Shown piece by piece: positions 13,615-49,416 of a DNA stretch of 64,000 nt (position 1 is its first letter; each line of letters begins with the position of its first letter). Source of the DNA: Varanus komodoensis (taxonomy: Eukaryota; Chordata; Lepidosauria; Squamata; Varanidae). The notes beneath the pieces are model-generated. The model searched no databases and was not told the DNA's origin. It was given only the letters and a program-made list of their open reading frames with translations. A program made the translations under genes and the position numbers. Location: contig NW_025335468.1 in the NCBI RefSeq assembly GCF_004798865.1, positions 5,099,587 to 5,163,586 of the forward strand. Direction: 5' to 3'.

Positions 13615-14115
13615 ACCTCTCCACTTTTTAAAAATTAGTTTTCAATCTAAAATACAACCAAACAAAACATATAAAATTAAAACATATAAAATTAAGCAAT
13701 TAAAATAAATCTTAAAAATACTGTCTCCCTCATCATCAGACCCATAGGATATATGCTACAGATAGAAAAACTCATCTAAACATTCTTTCAGGACATTTCC
13801 ACCTTCTAAAAATGCAATTTATCTCTTGACAGTTCAAATGCTTTCCCTTTTTTAAACCACATGTTCAATAAATGTGTCCCGAATATCATTAAACTTGTTT
13901 TTCTTTATATGCCCCTTTATCTCTTTAATATCAAAAGTTAATTCATCATTAATAGCCGTATTCCAAACTTTTCTTTACCAAACAATTTGTAAACAAATGT
14001 TACTTTCCAATTCTTAGCTATGATCAATCTTGCAGCAGTTATTAAATTTGTTATTCTTTATTATTCCAATCCATTGTTTCTTACCAAAAATAGAAAGTAA
14101 TGTGATCTCAGGACA
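13615..14115 (-). mobile_element. L1-like LINE 3' end, 5' truncated
   Basis: On the minus strand a worn reading resembles the end of L1 ORF2 (a block like LIIARNWK near 14,010-13,980, then IKGHIKKNKFNDIRDTFIEH). An AT-rich 3' region follows with a duplicated ATATAAAATTAAA unit near 13,670. No full domain remains. The family call is by resemblance only. Confidence 0.5.
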
Positions 14116-17100
14116 TAGTTCTCTATTTAAACTTAATATTTTGCTACTCTCTCTCTGTAAACCTCTTTCCAGAAACTGACCTCTCTGCTTGAGCTGTCTT
14201 TATTACCTCCTTCCTTCTGCCATCTCACCTGAGAGGCAAAAGGGTCACATGACCATCCCCGCCCCCACCTCCCCTGGCACGAAACCGTGTATCTCCTCTC
14301 CTTTTCTAAGATAACCACCTAACAGTGACCCAAGATATCCTGCATGGACATACTGACATCTCTCCTTCAGGCAAGTCACATATGAGTTGTTTGTGAGTTA
14401 ATGAACTTTTTTTTCAACTTTTGCTGTAAACATCTGTGTGGATTCCAATAGATCCAGGTGCAAGCAGTAGCCTCTTAACTAAATCTACTCTTCAGTGCTT
14501 AACTCTGCTGAACCTACATATTACCAATTATACAACAGTTTCCCAAATGAGGTGTTTTCTCTGACATCTGGTCACAACAGTATATTCTACTGGTTCTCCC
14601 CAGCAGTGAGCAGCAGAATGTTCTTAGGTGCTTAATTGCTATGTATAACACACTTGACAGATACAGTATCTCTACCCAAAAGTGAATGCTTCTCAGCTTT
14701 TGAGAGAATACATTTCCATTTTGAATAGGAAAAATTAGACCTCCTCTCCAGCATTGCTATATTGTTGACTTATGTTTGCCACTGCCTGAGTGATGGTATG
14801 AGTAACATCACCATTTTCAGGTGATGCAGCAAATTTGGAGTCATGTAGAAAAACACATTTAGACAATTATTTCTTTGCAGAAATAGGAACATCTTCCAAG
14901 GCCTGGCTCAAGACACTTTGCTGCATGAGACAGAACAGAAAATGATGCCCACAAGCATCCTCTCCCCATTCTTGACAGAAAATTATAGAATGAATTAATA
15001 AATGAATTTGCTGACTTCTCATGACACAAATATTCTGCTTGCCTCACTCTGCCCCTTACCTCAACGGTGCCCACCAGATCCTAGCTCAGGAACTTCTTGA
15101 TGGGTCAGTTCTTCACCTGTTTCAGAAAGGGTGCACAGCCAACTTAAAAGAACATTTGCTTTAAGAAACTGCTGGAGTGGGGAGTGAACATTTGCATGGA
15201 TGAAAGGTAAATAGATTTTTGTAAAAATGTGAGGTATGGTTATGATGGAACCCGTGCTTGTACAGCATCATGTTTTCTGTGTAAAGACCTGCATATCAGT
15301 GCTGGCATTGACAAGCAGATACAAACTCATTCTCTAAATGCTTAATGACAACAACAAAACCTTGAACTTTAAAGTAGTTGCAAAACAGTTCCAGGCCACG
15401 CATAGATATCACTAAAGGAACATAGCAGACAGATCAAACTAAAGGGTCATCTGTCCCAGAACTGTCGTCTTTGACTATCCTCAGCTCTCAGATCAAGTGA
15501 GGTCTTTAATTTCACCTTCTAGCAGTTCCTTGATGCAAGCGATGGAATCCAGATCTTCCACTCAGAGCCACATGGTTTTTCCAAAACATGTGCCAGGGAG
15601 TGATATCTTCATGTGTTCGGATACCTACAGTGCAGCTCTCCTCAACCTGGTGCTCCCTCCAAATATGGCTGGACTTCAACTTCCATCAGCCCTAACCAAC
15701 ATGGACAATAGTGAAGAATGATGGGAGTTGTCATCCCAATGCCTTGGAGGCACTTGTCCTGGAACAACTGCTATAGCATTTTGTTTGTTTTACACCTACA
15801 GGCCCTTTTTGTGCTATCCACTTTATGTGGTAAGGCAAACCAAAATATGCATGAGTACTGCCAGGGCCAGCCCAAGATACTTTGCTGCCTGAGCAGAGCT
15901 GCTAACAGTGGCCCCCGAGTCAAAGTTCATGGCACACTAGGCCAAGAAAACCCCACACAAGCACCGTTCCTCCTTTCCACAATAAACATACAACAGTAAT
16001 CACAAAGTAAGCCTTTCATGACATCTCAGATCATTCTGCCTGAAGATCGGGGTGGCCCTGCTGACCCTTCTGACTAGAGGGAATACTTGGGGTTAGGGAA
16101 GGAGCAGGTCCTCTTCCCCAGCACTTGCTCAGCTGTGCTGGTCTGTTACCTACTCATCTGCCATGCTGCACCACAGCTAGTTAAGGGGCTGTGTACCCCT
16201 GCTGCTGTGCTAATAGGCCGAGGACAGATGCCTCCACAGCCTGAAGGCATTTGTCATCCCACCTGCCACACTGGGGCAGCTATTTAGTATAATGCTCACT
16301 AAGGGTACTCTCAGAACCCGGGGAAGGGCAACATGGCACCCAAGGGCACCTGTGCACCTTCTTGGTCTCCGACAACCTGCCCTACCATCCCACTCTTTAA
16401 TTAAAAAACCCAATAACAACCCAGCACAAACATTTCTTACTGGCAGCTGTGGTGTGTGTGAGGGAGGGAGGTGAGCTAGTGTGAGTGAAAGTATAGGGGT
16501 GGTGATCCAGGAAGAGAAAGAATTTAGTGGGTGGTCATAAGCTGGCTAGTGGAGAAAGGGGGGAAGAAAGATTACCATCTGTGAAATAGGTTTCTGTGGG
16601 CACAGGTAACTTTGAGTGAAAGGAGTTGTTTAGTGTGTTGGGATCCAAATTCTACCTCTTGTACTCCGTCTTTTGGGCTGGTTACTTGTACTTGGTGGCT
16701 AGCCTCACCTACTGTGACCACCATTTTGTTGACACTGTTGTCACTAGGCCACTTTTTCAAATCGCCAGATGTACTCATGGGCCCCAAAACATTCGCTACC
16801 CCTATAACCTATAGAAAAGTTACCTCAGATAAGATTTTAAAAAACATGGAGTCCTAGTTTCATCTTTTCCAGGCATCAACTTAAAGTAGTACAAAACATC
16901 TGCCAAACTGGAGCACATGAGACAGAACAAAAAATAACACGTTGCAACAACAGCTCTACAATATTGCTTTGAAGCCTCTATCTGCACCTTTGCTGGAAAA
17001 AATATTCAGACTGAAAAAGAAAAAAAGACCAACTTTGTGTGACAAGTTAGTTTCATTTCCTTTTCACTCACATTCAAGCTCACTGTATGTTAGCTGCTAT

Positions 17101-19190
17101 CAAGGTTTCTGTTTCAAAGCAATTGTTAATTCCCCCCCCCCTTTTTTTTTGAGAAAAGCATTCAGGCCATTCAATACAAAGAGAAGTTTTTGAAAAATCA
17201 GAAAGAGCAAACTGGATTAATAAAAACAAACCACTGTTCTTAAGATAATTGCCACAATAGATACAGTAGAAATACAAATTTCCTCCATATCATATCATTT
17301 CCTCAGTGAACACAATTTGAAGACAACTGTCAAAATTTGTGTGGCCCTATTTTTATGTGTATTTAAGAATGTTTTTCCCAAAAAAACGTGGAAGGCGGAC
17401 TTCAAAATCCCCCCCCCCTTCTCTCTCTCACACACTCACACCATTATTTTCTTTTACACTTAGAAAACAAAAGCTGCAAGACGGGGCTAGTTCTCATAAC
17501 AGAGCTACCCACTCGATTACTATCTGGGTTATTCCCTCCTTTCCCCTTGGAATGCCGGAAAGTATCCTAGGGACCTGGGAGCAGCAGCCAATTTCTGTCC
17601 CTGTTCCAGTCCTGACTCTATTTGCACTCTTTGTGATTTTTGCCCCTCCTTTCCGCCCCAGAGATTGCTTTTTGAGATATCTGAAGTGACAGTGGCTCCA
17701 GTGTCCAAGAAGCACAATGGTGTGGTCATCAATAGTTTGCCACCATTTTTATTTTTAAGGATCAGAAATGTGTACAAATAGTTTTGTTATTATCTTTTTG
17801 TCCATAGTGCAGTTTGCTAAGAGCACAACTCAGACTTCCTTAAATGCTTGCCCAGCCAATGTCCAGATAAGTACCTGCTACCCAAGTGGGGAGGAATGAT
17901 GAGCACTGACAAAGTCAGGCCTCACATACTTTCTCCTCTCATTTGAGAATGAGCTGCAAGTGAGCCAGTCAGGTGAAACCTGAGACGTGGGAAGTCTCAG
18001 CTTGCAAAAGGGGTAGCAAGTTCAACACCCCCTTCATAGCGAGATCTTCCAGGTTTTAAGTATGGATTTGATGGTTGTCAGCATCCTCCTTTACACCCTT
18101 TTGTAAGATTGTAGAAGGCCAGAATAGTGCAAAAAGTGCAGTGCACCTCAGAAAGTGAAGATAATTGAGGCATTAGGAACTGAGCCACAAAGTACATGCT
18201 CAGGAATTAGTTTCTGCACTAGAGCTGGTGCTACTGCACAAATCAAAGCACTCATAAATCTAGTTTTCTTTATCTGCAAACTTGATTTAAAGAGCCCAAT
18301 TCGATAGGCAAAAAACCCCTTTTTCTGACTATAATTAATCTACTGGAAGTTGGAAATCCTTGCTTATCTACTATAAATCATATACTACTAGTAGTAAATC
18401 CTGATATAACGTCTTCCCACTCTACTCCTGCTGTAAGAAGCATACAATTCAGCTCTGCTCCTGCGTTGAAAAGCCCCCACTAAATAAGCAAAATCAACGG
18501 CTGTAAACAGTATGTTCTTTGTATTTCTGAGGATATGCAACATTATCTGAATGTTCAGATAAGCAAACTGAAACTTTAAGCACAGAAGAATTGTTGCTTC
18601 ATGTGAAGGTCAGATTGAGAATTCCCTTTGTGTGAAAGCATTATTAATCACCTTACAGTTAGCAGTGCATGTAGTTCTGATTAAATATATGGTTCACTTG
18701 GTTAAAGATGTTCAGAAAAAGAATCTAGGTACCTGAAGGGTGTGTTTTGCACCACAATGAGAGTTGGTAGTGTCAGTGGCCTGCTTGTGCTTCCTGTTTA
18801 GGAAGCTTGATTGACTGATAATAAATTTTCTTATAATAGCTAAACACTATTGCTGTATGTGCCCAATTTGTGAAGCCTAGAATATAGACAAATGTGCAGA
18901 CAAAAAGAAAGGGCGGGTACCTCCCCCACCTAAACCAACTACTGTAAATCCTTAGTGAAATGTGTGGAAGCCTTTCATTCACAAAAATGTGCTGCACCAA
19001 AGAAACTTTCCAGCCTTAAATCGAGTGACTGGGATTTGTTTTTTTGAGAGCTATGTCCAGTGACAATTCCAACAGAAGTGGCATTACAGTGTAAAAAACC
19101 TCTGAACACATAGAAAATAGGGGCAGAGTGATGTGCTGGCAACCTCTCCCCTGCAGAAAAAGTTACTTTCCACTGGAATAAATTCCTGAC
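14116..19190. other. No gene recognised; possible further repeats
   Basis: No coding exon recognised. Two stretches beginning near 14,895 and 15,865 share the theme CAAGACACTTTGCTGC/CAAGATACTTTGCTGC and appear to be copies of one dispersed repeat. C-rich homopolymer runs lie near 17,130 and 17,410. Confidence 0.4.
15640..15775. repeat. Palindromic MITE-like element
   Basis: Left arm CTCAACCTGGTGCTCCCTCC and CTGGACTTCAACTTCCATCA; right arm TGATGGGAGTTGTCATCCC and CCTTGGAGGCACTTG. The arms are inverted copies of each other, same family as the 32,085 copy. Confidence 0.6.
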
Positions 19191-19199
19191 CCCAAGTTC

Positions 19200-21240
19200 A
19201 AATTTTGCTGTAACAGCAGAAAAGTTGTGCTGCCTCGCCAGTCTCAAAGGTCTGCAAGAGAATAAATTGCCTTATGCCCAGATAAAGACCATTCCAAGTG
19301 ATTCCAGTGCCAAGAACCATTGTGAAGGCGAAAGAGAAGTGATTGGATCCACACACAAAAGCCAATCCTGGAGCAAAAATGCACTGTGTGTCCAGGAAGG
19401 GGCACAGTTACCAGCTGACCTTCCTGACCCTCAAGCAGCCTGTGACTCCTCACCCAGAAAGAGCGGCCAGTGGCTCTGCAGCCTGAAAGTTCTGCAGACC
19501 ACCTTTCTGATTACCTGTCAGAAATGAAGGAATAAGAGCTGAAACTGACTCTTTAAGGAGGAGAGGAGCTGGGTTACTCTGTGTATGCTGTCGAGAATCA
19601 GACCCTGCCTGTAGACCACCCAGTACATGATGTGTGGCTCAGAGACTGGGTGCTAGTGAGGAAGGTTGAATGCTTCAGAGAAGACTCACAGACCAGGTCA
19701 GGCACTTTGCTTGACGCAGAAGAAGCTGGTGATAGGGCAGCCCAGCCCTTCGCAACTGGAGAGGGTGGGAAGAAGTGCCCACATAACCCATCAGGGCTAT
19801 TGATGGCCCTGTTTGGGTCTTGGCCTGAAAAAGAAACTGTAAGAGACGAACTGAGACAGGAGTGCCCAATCATTCCCTTCTGTTATCCTGTTTATATCTT
19901 ATTTGTTTCTACCTCATTAATACATACTACATATCTTGCACAACTAATTAAGGAAGGGGGGAAGTATGGGGCTTCTAAAAGGTAAAGAAGCTTGCCATCT
20001 GCTCTCTGCACTTGTTTCATATTCTCCATAAGAAAAGGAGCCCTAATTCCCTTCCAATTTGGTGAAAATGGATGGGGCACTAATTTGAATAGAAATCATG
20101 ATGAAAACATGGTTGACTCTCTCTCAATGGCTATGACCTCAACATTAAATCTAACAAAATGTTGGTTGTGTTTGATAGCAGCAGAGGATGGAGGGGGATC
20201 AGTGTTTCCTTTTAGGGTCCACCTACTAATGTCTGAAGAGTCAGCCAGCCCTCTGACACCCTCCAAGGATGCTGAGAAGGTTAATAATCATGGTGGGATG
20301 CTGGATATCAGATGGAAGGGGAATGGTGGGACATGGAACTGAAGGAGGCATTTTGGTGCTTTAAGAGATACACTTTTGCCAAGGCAAACTTAGACATGGG
20401 GAAGTTGCATTGTACATGGACCAGGGACTGGGAATCAGGTTGTCTTGGCATAGGCTGGCATCACAAGAATGGCACTTTTATCACTGGGTGTCAATAAACC
20501 TACATGGCCAGTCAGTCCTGGTGGGTACAACACTGCACTAACCTTGCTGTGCATAACTGAACCAAACCGTCCTGTGCCATCCTTGTCCAGAGTGTCTTGA
20601 ACACTCAGAGGGGGCTACTACTATGAGGGGGTCGGGCAGAAGGCAACCAGGACTAACTTCTTCTGAAATGGGGAGAGAGCGAAAGTGGGACACTACTTTT
20701 TCTGTGGAAGGAGAGCTTATCACACACTTCCTTCAAGTTAGATGGGTCTTGCTATATGGGGATGAATTGTCCTCCTTTCAAAATCCTGAAACCTACACAC
20801 CCTAATTTTGTATCACCCTAGTTTTGTTGAATTGCCATATAGTCACCCCAACAAGATTACTAAGTTGGAGAAAATTGTGCAGAAAATTTTACCCCTTCAA
20901 TAGGATTGAACACTTGGAGGTATGTTTCTTCCTCACCAGGAACAAAACATCTTTCTGCTTTGGTATGCAGGTGAGAGAGTTCAAAGCACTGTAACTTTTA
21001 CCTTTGTAACCTATTACAAGTGTGGACTGTTGTGTGTAACCCTTTAATGGACTAATGTATAAAAAGGCATCCTGAGAAATGTTTGGGGCATGCCATACTG
21101 GAATGATTTCTTGGCAGCTGTCTTATTCTTGAAAATAAACTTTAAAAGGGAAAATCTTCCCCTGTTGTGTATTTTGAGCATAAGCACATCAGGTGATGGA
21201 CCTATTTTGGTTAACAATGCGACTCAAACACCTCTGGAGA
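19200..21240 (+). mobile_element. Endogenous retrovirus fossil (gammaretrovirus-like fragment)
   Basis: A decayed fragment, plus orientation. A stretch near 19,620-19,660 resembles the C-terminal end of a class I integrase, and one near 20,110-20,180 resembles a short envelope segment. About 20,790-21,190 has LTR-like layout, with a TATAAAAAGG box near 21,058 followed by an AATAAA signal near 21,135. The element is incomplete and broken many times, so it is old. Ends and target duplication could not be placed. The identification is tentative. Confidence 0.42.
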
Positions 21241-23990
21241 GCCCCAAATTGGAGAAGCTGATTTAAATTCATGGCTGTGAGTCATGATCTATTCATGTGC
21301 AGATGTGTTATTTAAACAGTTGTAGGAATTGCTTTTACATTTTTCCACAGCTGTCATCAGTTATAGCAGGACAAGGTTTAATTAGGACTCCCCCCACCAC
21401 CACCACCCCCAGAACTAGTAGCATTTGCCATGTGGCAAATAGGGAAGTGGTTATCGATACGCAATTCAACTTAAGTTAAAGAAATAATCTAACTGGCTGT
21501 AGTCTTATCTCTGTGCTAGAAGGCTTCAAACCCATTATTGCTTGTTGATGGATAGAGCTACTGTTAATCTTTGCCAAGAAATCAGACGGACTCGGGCAGG
21601 GGTGCCTTTTTTCTTGCACTTATTGAGTTTGGAACAGGGTTGCTACCCCCTGCTGTAAGACAAGCTGTACTGCAAGCTTAGCCTTCTTGCATTTAGGTTT
21701 GCCTGCCTAAGCAGGATAAGATAATGGACACACAGATTACATCCCTAACTTATTGTGGGGAGTGGGTTTGCTCCCTCTGGGCACCAAACTGCCAATCCAA
21801 GCCCCCACCACCATGGTTTCTACCAGTGAGGATAGACTGTTGAGGTGGTGATCAAGTTGCCAAGAACCCATGGCCTGTTTTAGGGTTGCAAGTAGTTTAT
21901 TTAATCCCCCAACAAACTACTCTCAATGCATTCATACATAATGCAAAGCTATGGTACCCTCCCCCTCATGTGTCCCATACATTCAGGAGAGTGGCCATTA
22001 ACATGGCAAGAAACCACACAAAGAAACTCATGCACAAAGGCCTTTCATTACAATTGAAGTTGGCCAGAAAATATGGGAGATGATGTTAACTGAGACAGTG
22101 ACCTGGTAAACCACACATTCTTGAAGTGTAAAAGATCAAGGGCGCACTGAATCCTATGAAAAGGCAAGCCCATCCTATTCAAAGGGTGGATAACTGCACA
22201 TCACAGTCTTAACCTATCAATAATTAGCAAAGTTTTGAAATTAGTTTAGAAAGAAAAATGTGTAGGGCCAAGTATTTTTGTGCAATTTCTATGTGCAGAA
22301 ATGGGCACTGAAGACAGAATTCAGCAATCTGAAAATTAAAAAAAATCATTTTTTTTAAAAAACCACCACATTTCTAGTCCTTAAAGCCCCACATGGACTT
22401 GAAAGTGCGTGGCAATACCAGTCAAAATATCAGAAACTGTCCTGGAATTTCTGTGTTGTTCTTTACCCTTCTTTCCCACTGCCTAACAATAGTCGAGTTA
22501 TACACAATAAACAGATAAAGACCGTTGAATTTATCATTTCTAGATAACGAATTAGGGTAACCTTGGTGCTAAACCAATATTTTGTATCCAAAGCAAGTGT
22601 GTATACTTCCAAGTCTCTCTGTGTAGTCTTCACAGCTAGACTTTTTAATGAAAGAGAATGTTTCATAGATACTAACCTGTATACAATTCTGATTTCTTCA
22701 TTTTTGCAGTGCAGTCATACAACAGACAGCCTTGGCCTTGTTTTTTCCTATACAGTCTTATTTCTAATCTTCACGTCCATATTTAAAACACTAAATGGTG
22801 CATAAGAGCAAACAAAATTCCACTTCTTATAAAGGCAACAAGTCCAATTTAATCTCTCCCGGGTTGAAGCACAGAACACGTGCACTTCCCCTGTACAGAC
22901 AAATGTCAAAACACAGGTACCCAAAAAAGGAACCCAACAAATTAAGTCTTAGACTAGGCACAGACCACATGCAGCCTGTAGGCACCAGTGCACCTCAGGC
23001 ACATTTCTTGACCCCCACCAAGGTCTCTCTCTTAGAGGAAGGCTTGAAGGATCGGGCTGATCCTAACAGGGCAGGCTCCTGCTGGAGTTTAGAAGGCCTG
23101 ATAGTGAGCGTGTCAGCGTGTTCTCTCTGAGCCAATATGAGAGGAAGTGACAGAGCCAGAGATCTTGCCAGACTAAGCAGATGGAAATCTGATAGCAGGT
23201 AAGGTATGGTTCCTTTCCCGCTCCCTACACCAGATGGGTCCTCCAGGTATTCAAATCAATTGGCAGCCAGGTGACTTGGGGGGCTGTGAAGGCATCTGAA
23301 CTCTTCCTAATGAACAACCACAACCTTTCATCAGTTTGGAATGGAAAATACATTAATGCAGGACAATGCAAGGGTGAGTGGAGCTTCCCACACTCGGCTT
23401 CCAAATCTTCCCAGGAACGCAGCTGCAGAACCCATTTGTGTAATGCGCAGAGACCACGAAGAAGAGCATTCATTTCAGACTGCTATAACTAAAATAAAAC
23501 TAACTTGCCCAAGAAGCTAAGTACAAAGCAGAAGTACAAAATGCACAACCACTGCTTTGAACCCAAATAGAGGTGGTGCTGCAGCAGAGCTCTTCACTTT
23601 GCAGCTTCACCGTGCCCATGGGCACCACATTGGAAACCCCTAGTATTAATGGACATTTTTCTATAGACACAGCAACAGAGACAAAATAAATACATCACAT
23701 ATTAGTGCTACAAAACTGGTAAAATTTAGGGCTTAAATTGTCTCTACTTCACTGCTGCTCAGCACTTCAGTTCTAGCCTGAGATGGTCATTCCTGTTCCA
23801 GCAGTCTCCAGTGAGAACATGCAGAGGCTTGACAATGTTACAGTATTAGTGCACAGTATACATTAACAGAAGCACAATATCAACCACCGCAACTCTTGCA
23901 GTGGCCGGAAACACACTGATCTGCTGTCTCTCCATTATGCAGTCCCAGCATGCCCATTGCATACAATGGTAAGGCGATGAAGACCTTCCA
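21240..23990 (-). other. Intergenic plus PIDD1 3' UTR of unknown length
   Basis: No other gene recognised. The PIDD1 3' UTR enters from the right, with possible minus-strand poly(A) hexamers near 22,850 (ATTAAA) and 21,895 (AATAAA). Confidence 0.4.
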
Positions 23991-23997
23991 CCCGTGG

Positions 23998-47121
<23,124 letters not shown>

Positions 47122-47429
47122 CTTCGGGTGTTATATTGCCGCAGGCTGCTCATGTTCTGACTTGCCAGCCAAACAAAGTGTTGGTGGTACCACAAGTAAT
47201 TAAAATGAACGATGGAGGAAAGAAGCAGTCTCTGGAAAGAAAGGGGGGGGGGAAGGCAACCACAAATTCAAATTTCTTTTCAGGCCCTAATCCCCATCCC
47301 CAACACATCGATAGCACTAGAGGCTTCCTATGAATTTTTCTCTTTTACACTGGGGGTACCCACGGGATTGCTGCCTGTGAGAATGAGAGAGTATTTACAG
47401 ATTTACAGGTAGTTTCTCTCATGACAGCA

Positions 47430-47439
47430 TGACATGTCC
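47430..47439. promoter_or_regulatory. Possible p53 half-site
   Basis: TGACATGTCC fits the p53 half-site RRRCWWGYYY at 9 of 10 positions. It lies about 200 bp upstream of the predicted start of the first coding exon of PIDD1, a known p53 target. There is no second half-site beside it, so this is weak. Confidence 0.2.
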
Positions 47440-47589
47440 CCTTCCACACAACTATGACCACTGCGGTCCCTGATATGAGGGGTCACATACTTCCAGGAAC
47501 TGTGGATGAAGAGCCAACTTGTGCCTAAAGAAGGGCACGAAGAGCTCAGTGCTTATAAGCACATATTACTTTAAAAATGCAGTCGAGTC

Positions 47590-48680
47590 GCAACAACATC
47601 CCACAATTCTCAGCATTCTCGATGCAGCCCCCTTAGCGGGTAGCCGACCTTCCACCCACCCACTTCTCGCTGTGGGCCTGAACAGGCCCGGTTATTTTCC
47701 CCTTCGTATAACCAATCCTTATTAGTTTTTCATTCAGCAGTTCGATGGCTGTTAAAAAAACCACCTGAACTAACGTCTTGCCTCTGGCTATTTTACGACA
47801 CTTACCGTAACTCCAAACAAGACAGGCCGGAACGTCGTTCCCCCTTACTCGCAGATGGCTGGGGATGGGTTGTGATCTCTCCGCAAAGAGGAAAGGCAAC
47901 TCTGCATGTGCTCAAAGGTACTTTAGCAAAGCTTTTGCAGAACTGACCTGGGACACTGAAAATCCGTTCCTGCGTAACCCTAACGCTGTAACATAAGATC
48001 CACTGATGTCGGCGGAACAACTTTCTGATTATCGCGCTTAGGATCAGCGTTTTGAGCAACGGAGGAAAGAAAACTCTGCAGGAAGTTTTCAGGAAGCGAG
48101 CAGAAAACTTGCCCCGAAGAAAGCGGTCACGTGCGGTTTTTCGTCCCTCCTCAATCTCCCCAAAGAAGTTTCCATTAAAACACACCGCCCAGTCCGATTC
48201 AGTCAACTGCGGCACACCACCCTTTCCCCCTGTAAGGACGCTTACCCGGGCTGTGACAGCATATTCTGATCGTCGTCGGGGGGGTCTTAGTTACCCTGAT
48301 CCTTACCCACCCCTAAAAGCCCATCGCTGATCTCGCTGGAAGGGTTAGCCCAAACAAGCGTGCTCGGGATCGCATCGGGAGAGTCACTCGTTGAAGTGCG
48401 ACGATGGATCGCAGCGGTATCCCGAAAGTCGCGTTTTGCAAAGGGCCAAGTTCTTTCTCTTAAAGGGGCAGTTCACCACACGCTTTCCTCTGCACGTTCC
48501 TAACACCACATGCGTGCTTCTTCGGCGCGCTAAGGGTTACTCAGGGTGTTCCGCGAGGAGAGAAAGCGCCAACTTTGGTTAGCGGCGGGATTTCGTCCAT
48601 TGTGATCTGTCGCTTCCCAACAAGCGCCAGACGCTATAATGTTTTAATAACACCGCTTTTCAGGTGGTAAGCGCCGAGTG
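47590..48680 (-). promoter_or_regulatory. PIDD1: CpG-rich 5' region, probable PIDD1 promoter and first exon
   Basis: CpG dinucleotides are much denser here than in the flanks. The block lies 0.5-1.5 kb upstream of the PIDD1 start exon. Good minus-strand donors occur at 47,806 (TTACG|GTAAGT) and 48,246 (CCCGG|GTAAGC), either of which could end a non-coding first exon spliced to the acceptor at 47,232. I cannot place the transcription start. There is no TATA box in a clear position. Confidence 0.6.
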
Positions 48681-48694
48681 GTAGATTTTTGCGG

Positions 48695-48860
48695 ACGAAA
48701 TTCCTTATTTACTGTATTTATATTATTTCTGTGCTGCCTACCCAAAGCCAGCCAAGGCGCTTTACAAGTATGTCAGAAAACCTTAATCTAGGAAAAGGTA
48801 ATAAAATAGTAAAAAGAGAATTAAAAGGCAGATCAGATCAGAGAGTTCTTCAGTGTGTTA
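48695..48860 (-). mobile_element. LINE 3' tail fragment, minus strand
   Basis: TGTGCTGCCTACCCAAAGCC and CAAGGCGCTTTACAAG, preceded by TTATTTACTGTATTTATATT, resemble the reversed 3' UTR of the local L2/CR1-type LINEs. Confidence 0.45.
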
Positions 48861-49416
48861 AGTTAAATTAATACTTAGTCTGTTCTCACTAGGAATAAAA
48901 ATCCAGTTTCATCAAAACGGTTAACTCATTTTCCAAGCTGTAAAAGCGAGCTTAGTGAATAAAGTGTCATCAGGATGCTGAACTACAAAACTGAAAAATG
49001 ACACCTGCAGGTCCTGTGTTATATATCATAAGGTATGTTTCCACAGGTGATGCATATTTGCAGCTTGTTGTGTGCTCACTATGCAAGTACATATTTCCTT
49101 CCTATTGCTAAAACAAAATGTTCCTTTTAGATGTTAGAATGATTATGTAACTGAAGTAAAACACAAAACTTATATTTGTTTAAACTGCAAAATAAAAGGC
49201 ATAGAGACAGAAATGAATGGGATCCACAACATATGGTGTATCCTCATCCCCTAACACTACTGTTCTTTCCAAATAGACCTTAGCCAGCAGTACATGAATT
49301 ACAACTTCCACTGACTTCTGCTAACATGGTCACTGGCCAGGAACGTAGTCCAAAACATCTAGAAGTTCCCAGGCTGGAGTTGTATGCTTTTAATTGCATA
49401 CCTAGGTATTCCCCAA
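48861..49416. other. No gene recognised
   Basis: AT-rich spacer between PIDD1 and the LINE cluster. One diverged palindromic MITE-like copy at about 49,280-49,380 (GAATTACAACTTCCACTGAC; GTAGTCCAAAACATCTAGAA). Confidence 0.5.

Noticed and set aside
47802-48215. 137-codon minus-strand frame in the PIDD1 CpG region
   Set aside because: CpG-rich DNA lacks stop codons by chance. There is no family resemblance, and human PIDD1 starts in the next exon.
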